NCBI GenBank assembly: GCA_900544065.1
Contig: UQTR01000064.1
Coordinates: 1-12,993, forward strand
DNA: 12,993 nt
From: an uncultured Collinsella sp.
GTDB lineage: Bacteria; Actinomycetota; Coriobacteriia; Coriobacteriales; Coriobacteriaceae
Direction of reading: 5' to 3'
This document shows positions 1 through 7,211 of this stretch, piece by piece (positions within the stretch are counted from its first letter, which is position 1; each line of letters opens with the position of its first letter). Made by a program: the position numbers and the translations under genes. The notes beneath the pieces are model-generated. The model was given only the letters and a program-made list of their open reading frames with translations. It had not been told where the DNA came from and did no database searches.

Positions 1-1
1 G

Positions 2-58
2 CGCCGCCCCGGCGATAACGGAGGCCGCAAGCCCCGCCGTCACCACGACGCCGAGTAA
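2..58 (+). CDS. 3' end of an upstream gene (partial, product unknown)
   Basis: The frame is open from the window edge to TAA at 56-58 and encodes 18 visible residues (RRPGDNGGRKPRRHHDAE), rich in Arg, Gly and His. Codons such as CGC, AAG, GAC and GAG match those preferred by the certain genes in this window, and a strong terminator begins 24 nt after the stop, which supports a real gene end. Arg/Gly-rich C-terminal tails occur on RNA-acting proteins such as polynucleotide phosphorylase or DEAD-box helicases, but 18 residues cannot settle the family. A second frame is also open until TAA at 69-71 and cannot be strictly excluded. Confidence 0.5.
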   Translation, partial: RRPGDNGGRKPRRHHDAE

Positions 59-81
59 CAGCCGTACATAATCAGCTCAAC

Positions 82-110
82 AAGGGCGACTCCTATGGGG
101 TCGCCCTTTT
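82..110 (+). terminator. Rho-independent terminator of the upstream gene
   Basis: A perfect 9-bp stem (82-90 with 100-108, arm AAGGGCGAC) can extend by three more pairs (one is a T-G wobble), giving a 12-bp stem with a 3-nt loop. The run TTTT follows at 107-110. It closes the gene ending at 58 and separates it from the rnj leader. Confidence 0.85.
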
Positions 111-116
111 GCTATT

Positions 117-236
117 CCCGGCGGGGTCCGCGGGTAAAGTTTCCTGCTCTACAGTCCTGCGCAAGACGGAACGCACATTAAGTGCTTTCCTTTGCGTGCG
201 GAACTCGCGATAAACTTCATATGCGCCCCTCCCGGG
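117..236 (-). repeat. Hairpin repeat element, copy 1 (degenerate, opposite orientation to copy 2)
   Basis: The core 137-220 is 84 nt. It matches the reverse complement of 399-482 without gaps at about 74 of 84 positions by my count. The first 24 and last 26 nt are identical and the changes cluster in the central hairpin. The centre (168-190) forms a 9-position stem with one mismatch and an ATTAA loop. The core ends pair (137-142 with 212-217). Outside them 117-135 pairs imperfectly with 219-236, so the whole unit can fold into one long hairpin. No coding capacity is visible. It looks like a MITE- or REP-like unit that has decayed. Strand is arbitrary and marks only opposition to copy 2. Confidence 0.7.
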
Positions 237-240
237 CGCA
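222..240. repeat. Local GC-rich hairpin in the right arm of copy 1
   Basis: TGCGCCC (222-228) pairs with GGGCGCA (234-240) across a 5-nt loop. It lacks a T-run on either side in the right position, so I do not read it as a terminator. It competes with the long-range pairing of copy 1, whose right outer arm it overlaps. Confidence 0.4.
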
Positions 241-360
241 AGCAAAAGGGCTGGTTAGTGCCGCTCGCTATTTAGTTAGACAGTCTATTCAGTAGTCAGA
301 TTTCAGATCTGTAGATAGCCGCAGCAGCATCTTCCCAGATAAAACCGACCAAAACAAACC
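241..360. other. AT-richer spacer between the two repeat elements
   Basis: This is about 120 nt of lower GC than the flanking genes. I find no ORF with plausible codon use, no tRNA-like cloverleaf and no convincing promoter. The only local symmetry is the 8-bp palindrome CAGATCTG near 304-311. Its role is unknown. Confidence 0.4.
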
Positions 361-517
361 TATCCCTTATTGGCTGGTTTCCCGTGGGGCGGGCACTGAT
401 GAAGTTTATCGCGAGTTCCGCACGAACAGGAGGCCACTTAATGTGGCCTCCGTCGTGAGCAGGACTGTAGAGCAGGAAACTTCATCAGTGCCCGCCCCAC
501 GGGAAACCGGCGGGATA
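361..517 (+). repeat. Hairpin repeat element, copy 2 (intact, 32-bp perfect inverted repeat)
   Basis: Positions 376-407 and 477-508 are a perfect 32-bp inverted repeat. Pairing continues outward through 373-375/509-511 (one G-T wobble) and, after a 6-nt bulge, through 361-366/512-517. Inside, 421-425 pairs with 453-457, and 429-437 pairs perfectly with 443-451 around a TTAAT loop. The 84-nt core 399-482 is shared with copy 1 in inverted orientation. No ORF lies inside. The compact nested palindrome is typical of non-autonomous mobile units (MITE or REP-like). A transcribed RNA structure or a cruciform is the alternative. No transposase is present nearby. Confidence 0.8.
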
Positions 518-571
518 TACAGGTCCAGATGGGGCTTTGATGCATGGGTGGTCTGTTGTTGTGCAAATGGG

Positions 572-577
572 TATCAT
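572..577 (+). promoter_or_regulatory. Possible -10 element for rnj
   Basis: TATCAT matches five of six positions of the TATAAT consensus and lies 120 nt before the rnj start, beyond the repeat elements. The hexamer 17 nt upstream (TGGTCT) is a poor -35, so this is only a candidate. The same leader has a 9-nt direct repeat TGATGCATG (538-546 and 602-610) and a 6-bp hairpin (589-594/603-608). Confidence 0.25.
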
Positions 578-696
578 ACTGTGGTTATTGCATCGACTCT
601 GTGATGCATGTTTGTACGTTCCCGGCGGTCGGTTTGCCAGAAGCGCCCCGTCGGTTGTTTCAGACCCGTTTCGAAGAAAGGAAACCACACTAACCT

Positions 697-2367
697 ATGG
701 CAGCTAAAAAATCATCTCCCTTGAAGATCATCCCGCTCGGCGGCCTTGATGGCATCGGCAAGAACATGACGGTCTTCGAGTGCGGCGACGACATGGTGCT
801 CGTCGACGCCGGCCTCATGTTCCCCGATGACTCCCAGCCCGGTATCGACCTGGTGCTTCCCGACTACACCTATGTTCTAGAGAACGAGGAGAAGCTCCGC
901 GGTATCGTCGTCACCCACGGCCACGAGGACCACACCGGTTCGCTTCCGTATCTGCTGCAGGACCTCAACAATAAGGTGCCCATCTTCTCGAGCAAGCTGA
1001 CGCTTGGCTTTATCGAGGGCAAGCTTTCTGAGTTCCGCATCCGCGCACCCAAGTTCCGCGAGGTCAAGGGCGGCAGCCATGTCAACCTCGGCGGCATCTC
1101 GCTCGACTTCTTCTCGATGACGCACTCCATCCCCGGCGCTCTGGGCGTGTTCATCCGCACCAATCAAGGCACCGTTATGCACACCGGCGACTTTAAGCTC
1201 GACCAGACGCCCATCGACGGCGTCACGCCCGACTATGCCGCTATCAGCCGCTTTGCCAAGCAGGGCATCGACCTGCTTCTGTCCGACTCCACCAACGCTA
1301 CGGTCCCCGGCTTTACCAAGTCCGAGGCCGAGGTTGGCCCCAACCTGCTGCACGCCATCAAGAACGCCCCGGGTCGCGTGTTCGTCGCATCGTTCTCGAG
1401 CCACATCCATCGTTTGCAGCAGATCTGCGATGCCGCCCGCAAGTGCGGCCGTAAGGTCGTTGTGACCGGTCGCTCCATGCTCACGAACACCCGCGTGGCG
1501 CGCGAGCTGGGCTACCTCAACATTGATGACGCCGATATCATCGATGCCTTCGACATTGATAACCTGCCCGACGACAAGATCGTCGTCATGTGCACTGGTT
1601 CGCAGGGCGAGCCGCTGTCGGCCCTGTCCCGCATGGCCAACGGCGAGCACAAGACGCTCTCTATCCACGAGGGCGATACCGTCATCCTCTCAGCAACTCC
1701 CGTTCCCGGCAACGAGAAGGCCGTCCAGCAGGTCGTCAACAGTCTGGCCAAGCTCGGCTGCGACGTGTGGGATAAGAACCGCGCTCTCGTTCACGTTTCC
1801 GGTCACGGTAGCCAGGAGGAGCTCAAGCTCCTGATGGCCATGGCCAAGCCCACGTACTTTATGCCGGTTCACGGTGAAGCCGTGCATCTGCGCGCCCATG
1901 CCCAGCTGGCCCGCAAGATGGGTCTCAAGGACGATCATATCTTTATTCTCGACAACGGCGACACGCTCGAGATGCGCGGCGGTATCGTCAAGCGCGGTAC
2001 GCCCGTCGAGTCCGGCGTCGTCTATGTTGACGGCCTACGCATCGGCGACACCGACCCCATCGTCCTGCGCGACCGTCAAAAGCTCGCCAACGACGGCATG
2101 GTCACAGCCGTTGCCATCGTCTCGCTCAAGCACAAGAAGATCGAGGCCATCGAGTTCTCGGGCCGCGGTGTTTCGTTTGCCATCGACGATCAATTCTCCG
2201 AGGATGCCTCCGCGTCCATCATGAAGACGATCGAGAAGGGCAAGTTTAGCTTTACCAGCAGCGGCTCCGATGCCATTCGCAAGGCCGTGCGCGATTCGCT
2301 CTCCAACTTCATTTGGAGCCGTACGCGTACCCGTCCGATGATCATCCCGGTCGTCATGGAGGTTTAG
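697..2367 (+). CDS. rnj: Ribonuclease J
   Basis: This is a cytoplasmic metallo-beta-lactamase/beta-CASP nuclease with 5'-to-3' exonuclease and endonuclease activity in mRNA decay and rRNA maturation. At 556 aa it has the usual family length. The zinc-binding HGHEDH motif is at residues 74-79, with further metal ligands at H143 and D165 (in HTGDF). The beta-CASP region carries SFSSHIHR near 232-239, TGSQGEP at 300-306, HVSGHG at 366-371 and PVHGE at 390-394. All catalytic positions I can check are present. The ATG is preceded by AAAGGA (677-682), a rather long 14 nt away, but no better start exists. It heads the run that continues into ftsK, whose start lies one base past its stop codon. The only odd thing is the structured repeat-bearing leader upstream. 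Confidence 0.97.
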   Translation: MAAKKSSPLKIIPLGGLDGIGKNMTVFECGDDMVLVDAGLMFPDDSQPGIDLVLPDYTYVLENEEKLRGIVVTHGHEDHTGSLPYLLQDLNNKVPIFSSKLTLGFIEGKLSEFRIRAPKFREVKGGSHVNLGGISLDFFSMTHSIPGALGVFIRTNQGTVMHTGDFKLDQTPIDGVTPDYAAISRFAKQGIDLLLSDSTNATVPGFTKSEAEVGPNLLHAIKNAPGRVFVASFSSHIHRLQQICDAARKCGRKVVVTGRSMLTNTRVARELGYLNIDDADIIDAFDIDNLPDDKIVVMCTGSQGEPLSALSRMANGEHKTLSIHEGDTVILSATPVPGNEKAVQQVVNSLAKLGCDVWDKNRALVHVSGHGSQEELKLLMAMAKPTYFMPVHGEAVHLRAHAQLARKMGLKDDHIFILDNGDTLEMRGGIVKRGTPVESGVVYVDGLRIGDTDPIVLRDRQKLANDGMVTAVAIVSLKHKKIEAIEFSGRGVSFAIDDQFSEDASASIMKTIEKGKFSFTSSGSDAIRKAVRDSLSNFIWSRTRTRPMIIPVVMEV

Positions 2368-2371
2368 TTTG
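2358..2371 (+). promoter_or_regulatory. Ribosome binding site fixing a TTG start for ftsK
   Basis: GGAGG at 2358-2362 lies within the last codons of rnj, 6 nt before TTG at 2369. The rnj stop TAG is at 2365-2367, so the Shine-Dalgarno is translated as part of rnj. This geometry supports both the TTG start and translational coupling. Confidence 0.75.
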
Positions 2372-5149
2372 GCGCGCGGATCTGCACAAAACGCCAAAGG
2401 CAATAAAGCCAACAACCAACCGGCATCTGCTAAGGGTGCCGGTTCCCATCTGCGTGCCAATAAGGGCCATGAGGCAGACTTCGACGATTTTGAGCCCTTG
2501 GTCGAGCCTTCGGCCAATCGCGATATCGCCGGCGTGGTCATTGCCGTTTTGGCGATCGCGTCCTTCATTGCCGTTATCTCACCGGCAACTGCGCCCGTGA
2601 CGGCTGCTGTTGCCGGGTTCTATCACCTGGGCTTTGGCCTGGGCGCCTACGTGCTGCCGATCGTCATCTTGCTTTTTGCCGCCACGCTCTTTTTGGGTGA
2701 GGACTCGCCGCTCAACGTGCGCTCTGTTGCGGGCGGCGCCGTGGTCTTTATCGCCGTCGTCTCCATTCTTTCGCTGATGGTGCCGGGCACGAGCGATTCG
2801 TGCGACCTTATGTTTACGCCGCAGAACCTTTCCGTGTCGGGCGGCTACATTGGCGCCTTTATCGCAAGTGCCTTGCAAAACGCTCTGGGTAAACCTATCG
2901 CCATGGTTGTCTTGCTGGGGCTTGTCGTCGTTGGTTTGGTCATTATCGGTTTTTCGGTGGGTGGCGTTTTGCGCTCCGCACGCGATCGCGCTGCCGATTT
3001 TGCCGAACGCCGTCGTGCCGATGTCAACGCCAGCCCTTGGGGTGACGACGAAGCCCTGTCGGTGCCCGGCGTTGCCCGTCCGCACCTGAGCATTCTTCGT
3101 CAAAAGGGTTCCGATGCTGCCGTGACCACGGTCATGGGCAACGATGTGGACCCGGTTTTGGACGATGACGACGAGGACGATGACCCGTTTGTCGACGTAT
3201 CCGAGTCGGTTGAAGCCGAGCGAGCCAAGACCACGCTGTTGCCGCGTCGCCATGCCAAGAAGGGCAAGTCTACGCCTAAGCTCAATACGAGTGAGCCCGA
3301 CCCGTCTTGGTCCGATAGCGAGATTGAGCTCACCGAGGGCGATGACGAGGACGACGAGGCTCCGATTGAGACCGCAAAGACAACTTTGCTGCTGCGTCGC
3401 CATGCAAAGCGCGGCCAGGTAACCGGTCAGCTTTCGATGGAAGACAACTCCGATAAGATCGACGAGTCCGAGCCTCCGTTTGCCGTGAATCCCGTCTCGG
3501 CCGCACCTCAGATTCCCGACTTCCTGAAGCATCCCAAGGTTGCCGATGCACCTGCCACGAGTGCTGTCGAATCGACTGCGGCTCGTGATGGGGGAGTGGA
3601 CGACGGCGCCGCAGATAACGAGGGCGAAGAAGAGGACGGCCTTAAGCTTCCGCCGCTCGAAATCCTGCATGCCAACCCGCAGTCGGCTTCCGCTGCGTCT
3701 TCGGATAAGGAGCTGGAGCAGACCGCTGAGTCGCTGCAATCCACCTTGCTTGAGTTTGGCCGCAGTGCCCGCGTGGTCGGCTGGATCGCCGGCCCCACGG
3801 TGACGACCTTTAAGCTGCAACCTGGCGAGGGCGAGCGCGTGAGCAAGATATCGAGCCTCGAGGACGATATTGCGCTTTCGCTCGCTGCCCAGTCGGTGCG
3901 TATCTTTGCCCCGATCCCCGGCACCTCGCTCGTGGGCATCGAGATTCCCAACCGCAAGCGCCAGAACGTCAATCTGGGCGACGTGCTGCCCTATGTGAAG
4001 GGCGGTCCGCTCGAGCTCGCTATCGGCCGTGACGCCGAGGGCACGCCGGTTGTCGCCGACCTCGCCAAGATGCCTCACCTGTTGATCGCCGGTACGACCG
4101 GTTCTGGTAAGTCGGTGATGATCAATTCCATCATCACGACCTTGCTCATGCGCGCCCTTCCTGAGGATGTTCGCCTGATTATGGTCGACCCCAAGCGCGT
4201 CGAGCTTGCGGGCTATAACGGTCTGCCGCATCTCTATGTGCCCGTGGTGACCGAGCCCAAGCAGGCCGCGAGCGCTCTGCAATGGGCCGTGTCCGAGATG
4301 GAGCGTCGCCTGAAGGTCTTCGAGCGTCTCAACGTGCGTAAGATCTCGACCTACAATGAAAAGCAGGCCGCCGGCGAGTTTGAGCATTACGACAACCCGC
4401 CGCAAAAGATGCCCTACCTGGTCATCATTATTGACGAGCTCTCGGACTTGATGATGGTCGCCGGTAAGGATGTCGAGGCGTCGATTGTGCGTATCGCCCA
4501 GCTGGGCCGTGCCGCCGGTATTCACCTTATCGTTGCCACGCAGCGCCCCAGCTCCAACGTGGTGACGGGCCTCATCAAGGCCAACATCACCAACCGCATC
4601 GCCTTTAACGTCGCCACGGGCATTGACTCGCGCGTCATCATCGACCAGATGGGTGCCGAAAAGCTCACCGGTTTGGGCGACATGCTGTTCTCAAAGGTCG
4701 ACTGGGGCAAGCCTCGCCGTATCCAGGGCTGCTTTGTCTCGGACGACGAAATCAACGAGATTGTCGAGTTCGTCAAGTCGCAAAGCGAGCCCGACTACCA
4801 CGAGGAGATTCTGTCCGCCGTGGCGCCCGCTTCCATGTCCATGGCGGGTGGCGGCGGCATTGTCCGCACCGGAGTCGCCGAGCCGCAAGACGATGATCCT
4901 CTCATTTGGGAAGCCGCCCATATTGTGGTGGAATCGCAGCTTGGCTCCACATCTGGCCTGCAACGTCGTCTGAAGGTTGGCTATGCGCGCGCCGGGCGTA
5001 TTATGGACATGCTGGAAGAAAAGGGTGTCGTCGGTCCGCCCGACGGTTCCAAGCCGCGCGAGGTCCTGCTGGACGAGGAGGGGCTTGCCGCGCTGGAATC
5101 TGTCGACGCCGAGATGGCACGTGAAGATCGTGAGTTTGGAGGATTCTGA
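2369..5149 (+). CDS. ftsK: DNA translocase FtsK/SpoIIIE family
   Basis: This is a septum-anchored ATP-driven DNA pump that clears chromosome ends from the closing septum and supports dimer resolution. At 926 aa it has all expected parts. There is an N-terminal membrane domain with about four hydrophobic spans (about 52-70, 88-109, 118-138 and 177-200). A long charged linker (about 205-435) follows, then the alpha and beta motor domains with Walker A GTTGSGKS at 575-582 and Walker B ending in D689-E690. The C-terminal winged-helix gamma domain (about 843-915) reads KOPS-type DNA polarity signals. The linker contains a duplicated module: an acidic block, then AKTTLLxRRHAKxG, at about 286-299 and 336-349. 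The start is TTG with a good SD. The stop TGA overlaps the next ATG by one base. Confidence 0.96.
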   Translation: MARGSAQNAKGNKANNQPASAKGAGSHLRANKGHEADFDDFEPLVEPSANRDIAGVVIAVLAIASFIAVISPATAPVTAAVAGFYHLGFGLGAYVLPIVILLFAATLFLGEDSPLNVRSVAGGAVVFIAVVSILSLMVPGTSDSCDLMFTPQNLSVSGGYIGAFIASALQNALGKPIAMVVLLGLVVVGLVIIGFSVGGVLRSARDRAADFAERRRADVNASPWGDDEALSVPGVARPHLSILRQKGSDAAVTTVMGNDVDPVLDDDDEDDDPFVDVSESVEAERAKTTLLPRRHAKKGKSTPKLNTSEPDPSWSDSEIELTEGDDEDDEAPIETAKTTLLLRRHAKRGQVTGQLSMEDNSDKIDESEPPFAVNPVSAAPQIPDFLKHPKVADAPATSAVESTAARDGGVDDGAADNEGEEEDGLKLPPLEILHANPQSASAASSDKELEQTAESLQSTLLEFGRSARVVGWIAGPTVTTFKLQPGEGERVSKISSLEDDIALSLAAQSVRIFAPIPGTSLVGIEIPNRKRQNVNLGDVLPYVKGGPLELAIGRDAEGTPVVADLAKMPHLLIAGTTGSGKSVMINSIITTLLMRALPEDVRLIMVDPKRVELAGYNGLPHLYVPVVTEPKQAASALQWAVSEMERRLKVFERLNVRKISTYNEKQAAGEFEHYDNPPQKMPYLVIIIDELSDLMMVAGKDVEASIVRIAQLGRAAGIHLIVATQRPSSNVVTGLIKANITNRIAFNVATGIDSRVIIDQMGAEKLTGLGDMLFSKVDWGKPRRIQGCFVSDDEINEIVEFVKSQSEPDYHEEILSAVAPASMSMAGGGGIVRTGVAEPQDDDPLIWEAAHIVVESQLGSTSGLQRRLKVGYARAGRIMDMLEEKGVVGPPDGSKPREVLLDEEGLAALESVDAEMAREDREFGGF

Positions 5150-6660
5150 TGGCTGCACGCTTTGGTGACATGCTGCTCGAGCAGCGTCGCCGAATGGGCC
5201 TTTCCATTCAGCAGGTCGCCAACACCATCAAAATCAGGCCGCAGATCATCGAGTTTTTCGAGACCGGTAACTTTGCTTCGATGCCGCCGCGCGGCTATGC
5301 GCAGGGCATGATTTCGAGCTATGCTCGCTTTTTGGGCCTCAATCCGCGCGAGGTCGTCAATGCCTACTTTGACGATCTGATGGCATATGAGCGCGAGACG
5401 TCGCAGCAGGGCGGTCGTTTTCAGGAAGCCGCTGGCTACGTCAATTCGCGTTCCTCGGTCGATAACGGGCGCTTCCTGATGGTTCAGGGCGGTCGTTCGA
5501 CGCGTTATGGACAGCGTCCTCAGCAGGCCGGTTATATTACCGAGACGGGTTCGGGCGAGGAGATTCGTTCGCAGCGTGACCGGTTCCGCAGTACGCCGAT
5601 GCCCGAGGACCGTGCACTTCCCGCTGCCCGCGGCGTGGCTCGTGACCCTCGTGCCGGCTACGGCGACGGCGGCTATTCCGATCGCGGTTACCGTGGGGTC
5701 TCTTCTGGTCGCTCTCGCGGTGGCTATGCGGATGCCGATACCACGCAGGTGACGCCGCGTCTTCGCTCTCAATCACAGCCGTATGGCCAGCGCTCTTCGG
5801 CTCCGCGTTCGGGCCAGCGTGGCTATCAAGGCCGCGGTGAACTTGCGCCCCGCTCGGGTCAGCGCAGCCTTCAGGGCCAGGGTAGCTATCGCGGCCGTTC
5901 CGATAGCAATCGTGGTCGTATGCCTCAGGGAGGCGGCCGCAGCAGTTCCAATCGTGGACGCGGCGGATCACGTACTCCTCAAAACAACGGGCTCGATCCG
6001 CGTATCGTCTACGCCGGCATCGGTGCCGTTGCGCTGCTGTTGATTGTGCTCATCGTGGTGCTTCTGCGCGGCTGCGCATCTTCGACGCCCGAGACCACGC
6101 CTGAGACGCCCGCTGTTACCAAGACGACGACCAAGAAGTCTTCTAAGAAGTCCGAAACGGTCGACGAGGACGAAGACACCGATGAGGCGACGGATGAGTC
6201 GGCTGATTCGGACGCTACCAAGACGACGGCAAAGAAGGAAGAGAACGAGGTCACGAAGGTCAAGGTCTCGGTTGCCAAGGGAAAGACCGCGTGGATTGAG
6301 GTCAAGGTCGACGGCAAGTCGGTCTATGGCGCCCAGGCGACTGGCCCCTTTGAGCAGGAGTACACGCCCGAGTCCTCGATCGAGATCACCACGTCCAAGC
6401 CTTCCGATGTCACCGTTACCAAGAACGGTGAAAAGGTCCGTTACGATACCAAGACCTCGGGCGTGGCGCGCGTGACGATCACCGTTCCCAAGAAGGAGAC
6501 GTCTGATTCCGAGAATGGTGAAAGTTCTGATGGTACCGACACCACCGATGGTACCGATACCACCGACGGTACCGATACCCAGTCCACGGATGGCGCCGAT
6601 ACCGCAACTGACGGTCAGACGCCCAGCGATTCTACCGACTATTCGTACGATAGCTACTAG
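5149..6660 (+). CDS. rodZ: RodZ-like HTH membrane protein (YmfM-type)
   Basis: In family members a cytoplasmic HTH domain binds the cell-shape machinery and a single helix crosses the membrane. Here residues 4-70 form a Cro/RodZ-type HTH (EQRRRMGLSIQQVANTIKI). Residues about 155-280 are low-complexity, rich in Arg, Gly, Ser and Gln with many RG/GR pairs. One hydrophobic span covers 286-306. A Lys/Glu/Asp/Thr-rich stretch follows, then a beta-rich external domain (about 368-448) resembling the RodZ C-terminal domain, and a Thr/Asp/Gly tail with DGTDTT repeats from 461. At 503 aa it is longer than typical RodZ (about 300-340), owing to the two low-complexity parts. GGAGG (5138-5142) sits 6 nt before the ATG, which overlaps the ftsK stop. 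In Bacillus a RodZ homologue (ymfM) also sits between spoIIIE and pgsA. Target proteins are inferred, and no MreB is in the window. Confidence 0.85.
   Translation: MAARFGDMLLEQRRRMGLSIQQVANTIKIRPQIIEFFETGNFASMPPRGYAQGMISSYARFLGLNPREVVNAYFDDLMAYERETSQQGGRFQEAAGYVNSRSSVDNGRFLMVQGGRSTRYGQRPQQAGYITETGSGEEIRSQRDRFRSTPMPEDRALPAARGVARDPRAGYGDGGYSDRGYRGVSSGRSRGGYADADTTQVTPRLRSQSQPYGQRSSAPRSGQRGYQGRGELAPRSGQRSLQGQGSYRGRSDSNRGRMPQGGGRSSSNRGRGGSRTPQNNGLDPRIVYAGIGAVALLLIVLIVVLLRGCASSTPETTPETPAVTKTTTKKSSKKSETVDEDEDTDEATDESADSDATKTTAKKEENEVTKVKVSVAKGKTAWIEVKVDGKSVYGAQATGPFEQEYTPESSIEITTSKPSDVTVTKNGEKVRYDTKTSGVARVTITVPKKETSDSENGESSDGTDTTDGTDTTDGTDTQSTDGADTATDGQTPSDSTDYSYDSY
6529..6579 (+). repeat. 18-nt tandem repeat in the rodZ 3' region (DGTDTT)
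   Basis: Nearly three head-to-tail copies of GATGGTACCGATACCACC occupy 6529-6546, 6547-6564 and 6565-6579, differing only at synonymous T/C positions. They encode the repeated hexapeptide DGTDTT in the extracytoplasmic tail. Copy number could vary by slippage without shifting the frame. Confidence 0.85.
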
Positions 6661-6686
6661 GCCTCTCGTACGCGAAAGGAAACATC

Positions 6687-7184
6687 ATGGCTAAAGATTC
6701 CAGCTTCGACGTCGTGTCCGAGGTCAACATGCAAGAGGTCGACAACGCCTTCCAGCAGACCACGCGCGAGATTTCCCAGCGCTATGACCTTAAGGATTCC
6801 GGCGCCACGATCGAGCTTTCGAAGGGCGACAAGCTCTTTACGATCAACGCCCCGGCCGACTTTGTCTCCAAACAGATTGTTGACGTGCTGAGCTCCAAGC
6901 TCATCAAGCGCGGCATCGACCTCAAGGCTGTCTCGTGGGATGCTCCGCAGGCGGCATCGGGTGGCACCGTGCGCGTGCTCGGCCATATCGTCGAGGGTAT
7001 CGACCAGGCGACCGCCAAGAAGATCAACAAGGACATTAAGGATCAAAAGCTCAAGGTCAAGGTGACCATCGAGGCCGACAAACTGCGTGTTTCCTCTGCT
7101 TCGAAGGACGCGTTGCAGACCGTGATTCAGTTCCTGCGCGACCAGGACTACGGCCAGCCGCTGCAGTTCACCAACTACCGCTAA
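6687..7184 (+). CDS. yajQ: YajQ family nucleotide-binding protein (UPF0234)
   Basis: This is a small cytoplasmic protein of 165 aa, the normal family length. It starts with the typical MAKDSSFDVVSEVNMQEVDN and ends with QFLRDQDYGQPLQFTNYR, both hallmarks of the family, and it is built from two ferredoxin-like halves. Homologues bind nucleotides or RNA, and the Xanthomonas member binds cyclic di-GMP and acts with a transcription factor. The ligand in this organism is unknown. AAAGGA (6675-6680) precedes the ATG by 6 nt. It begins 26 nt after the rodZ stop and 27 nt before rimO, so it is probably co-transcribed with them. Confidence 0.93.
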   Translation: MAKDSSFDVVSEVNMQEVDNAFQQTTREISQRYDLKDSGATIELSKGDKLFTINAPADFVSKQIVDVLSSKLIKRGIDLKAVSWDAPQAASGGTVRVLGHIVEGIDQATAKKINKDIKDQKLKVKVTIEADKLRVSSASKDALQTVIQFLRDQDYGQPLQFTNYR

Positions 7185-7211
7185 TATCAATCGAAAGGAC
7201 CGCTCTCCAAC

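Noticed and set aside
137..482. CRISPR array or riboswitch pair
   Set aside because: There are only two repeat copies, in opposite orientation, with no regular spacers. Two copies of one riboswitch would have the same orientation relative to the gene.
117..517. Complete insertion sequence or a transposon with inverted ends
   Set aside because: The segment between the repeats is only about 180 nt and encodes no transposase. No clear target-site duplication could be fixed at either unit.
485..688. Small minus-strand ORF in the rnj leader
   Set aside because: Its 3' part runs into the right arm of the inverted repeat, its codon use is unlike the genes here, and it has no recognisable product.
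2579..4525. Long open frame on the minus strand (648 codons) opposite ftsK
   Set aside because: It is a shadow of high GC content in ftsK. It is rich in His, Arg and Gly with no recognisable domain, whereas the + strand encodes a complete FtsK.
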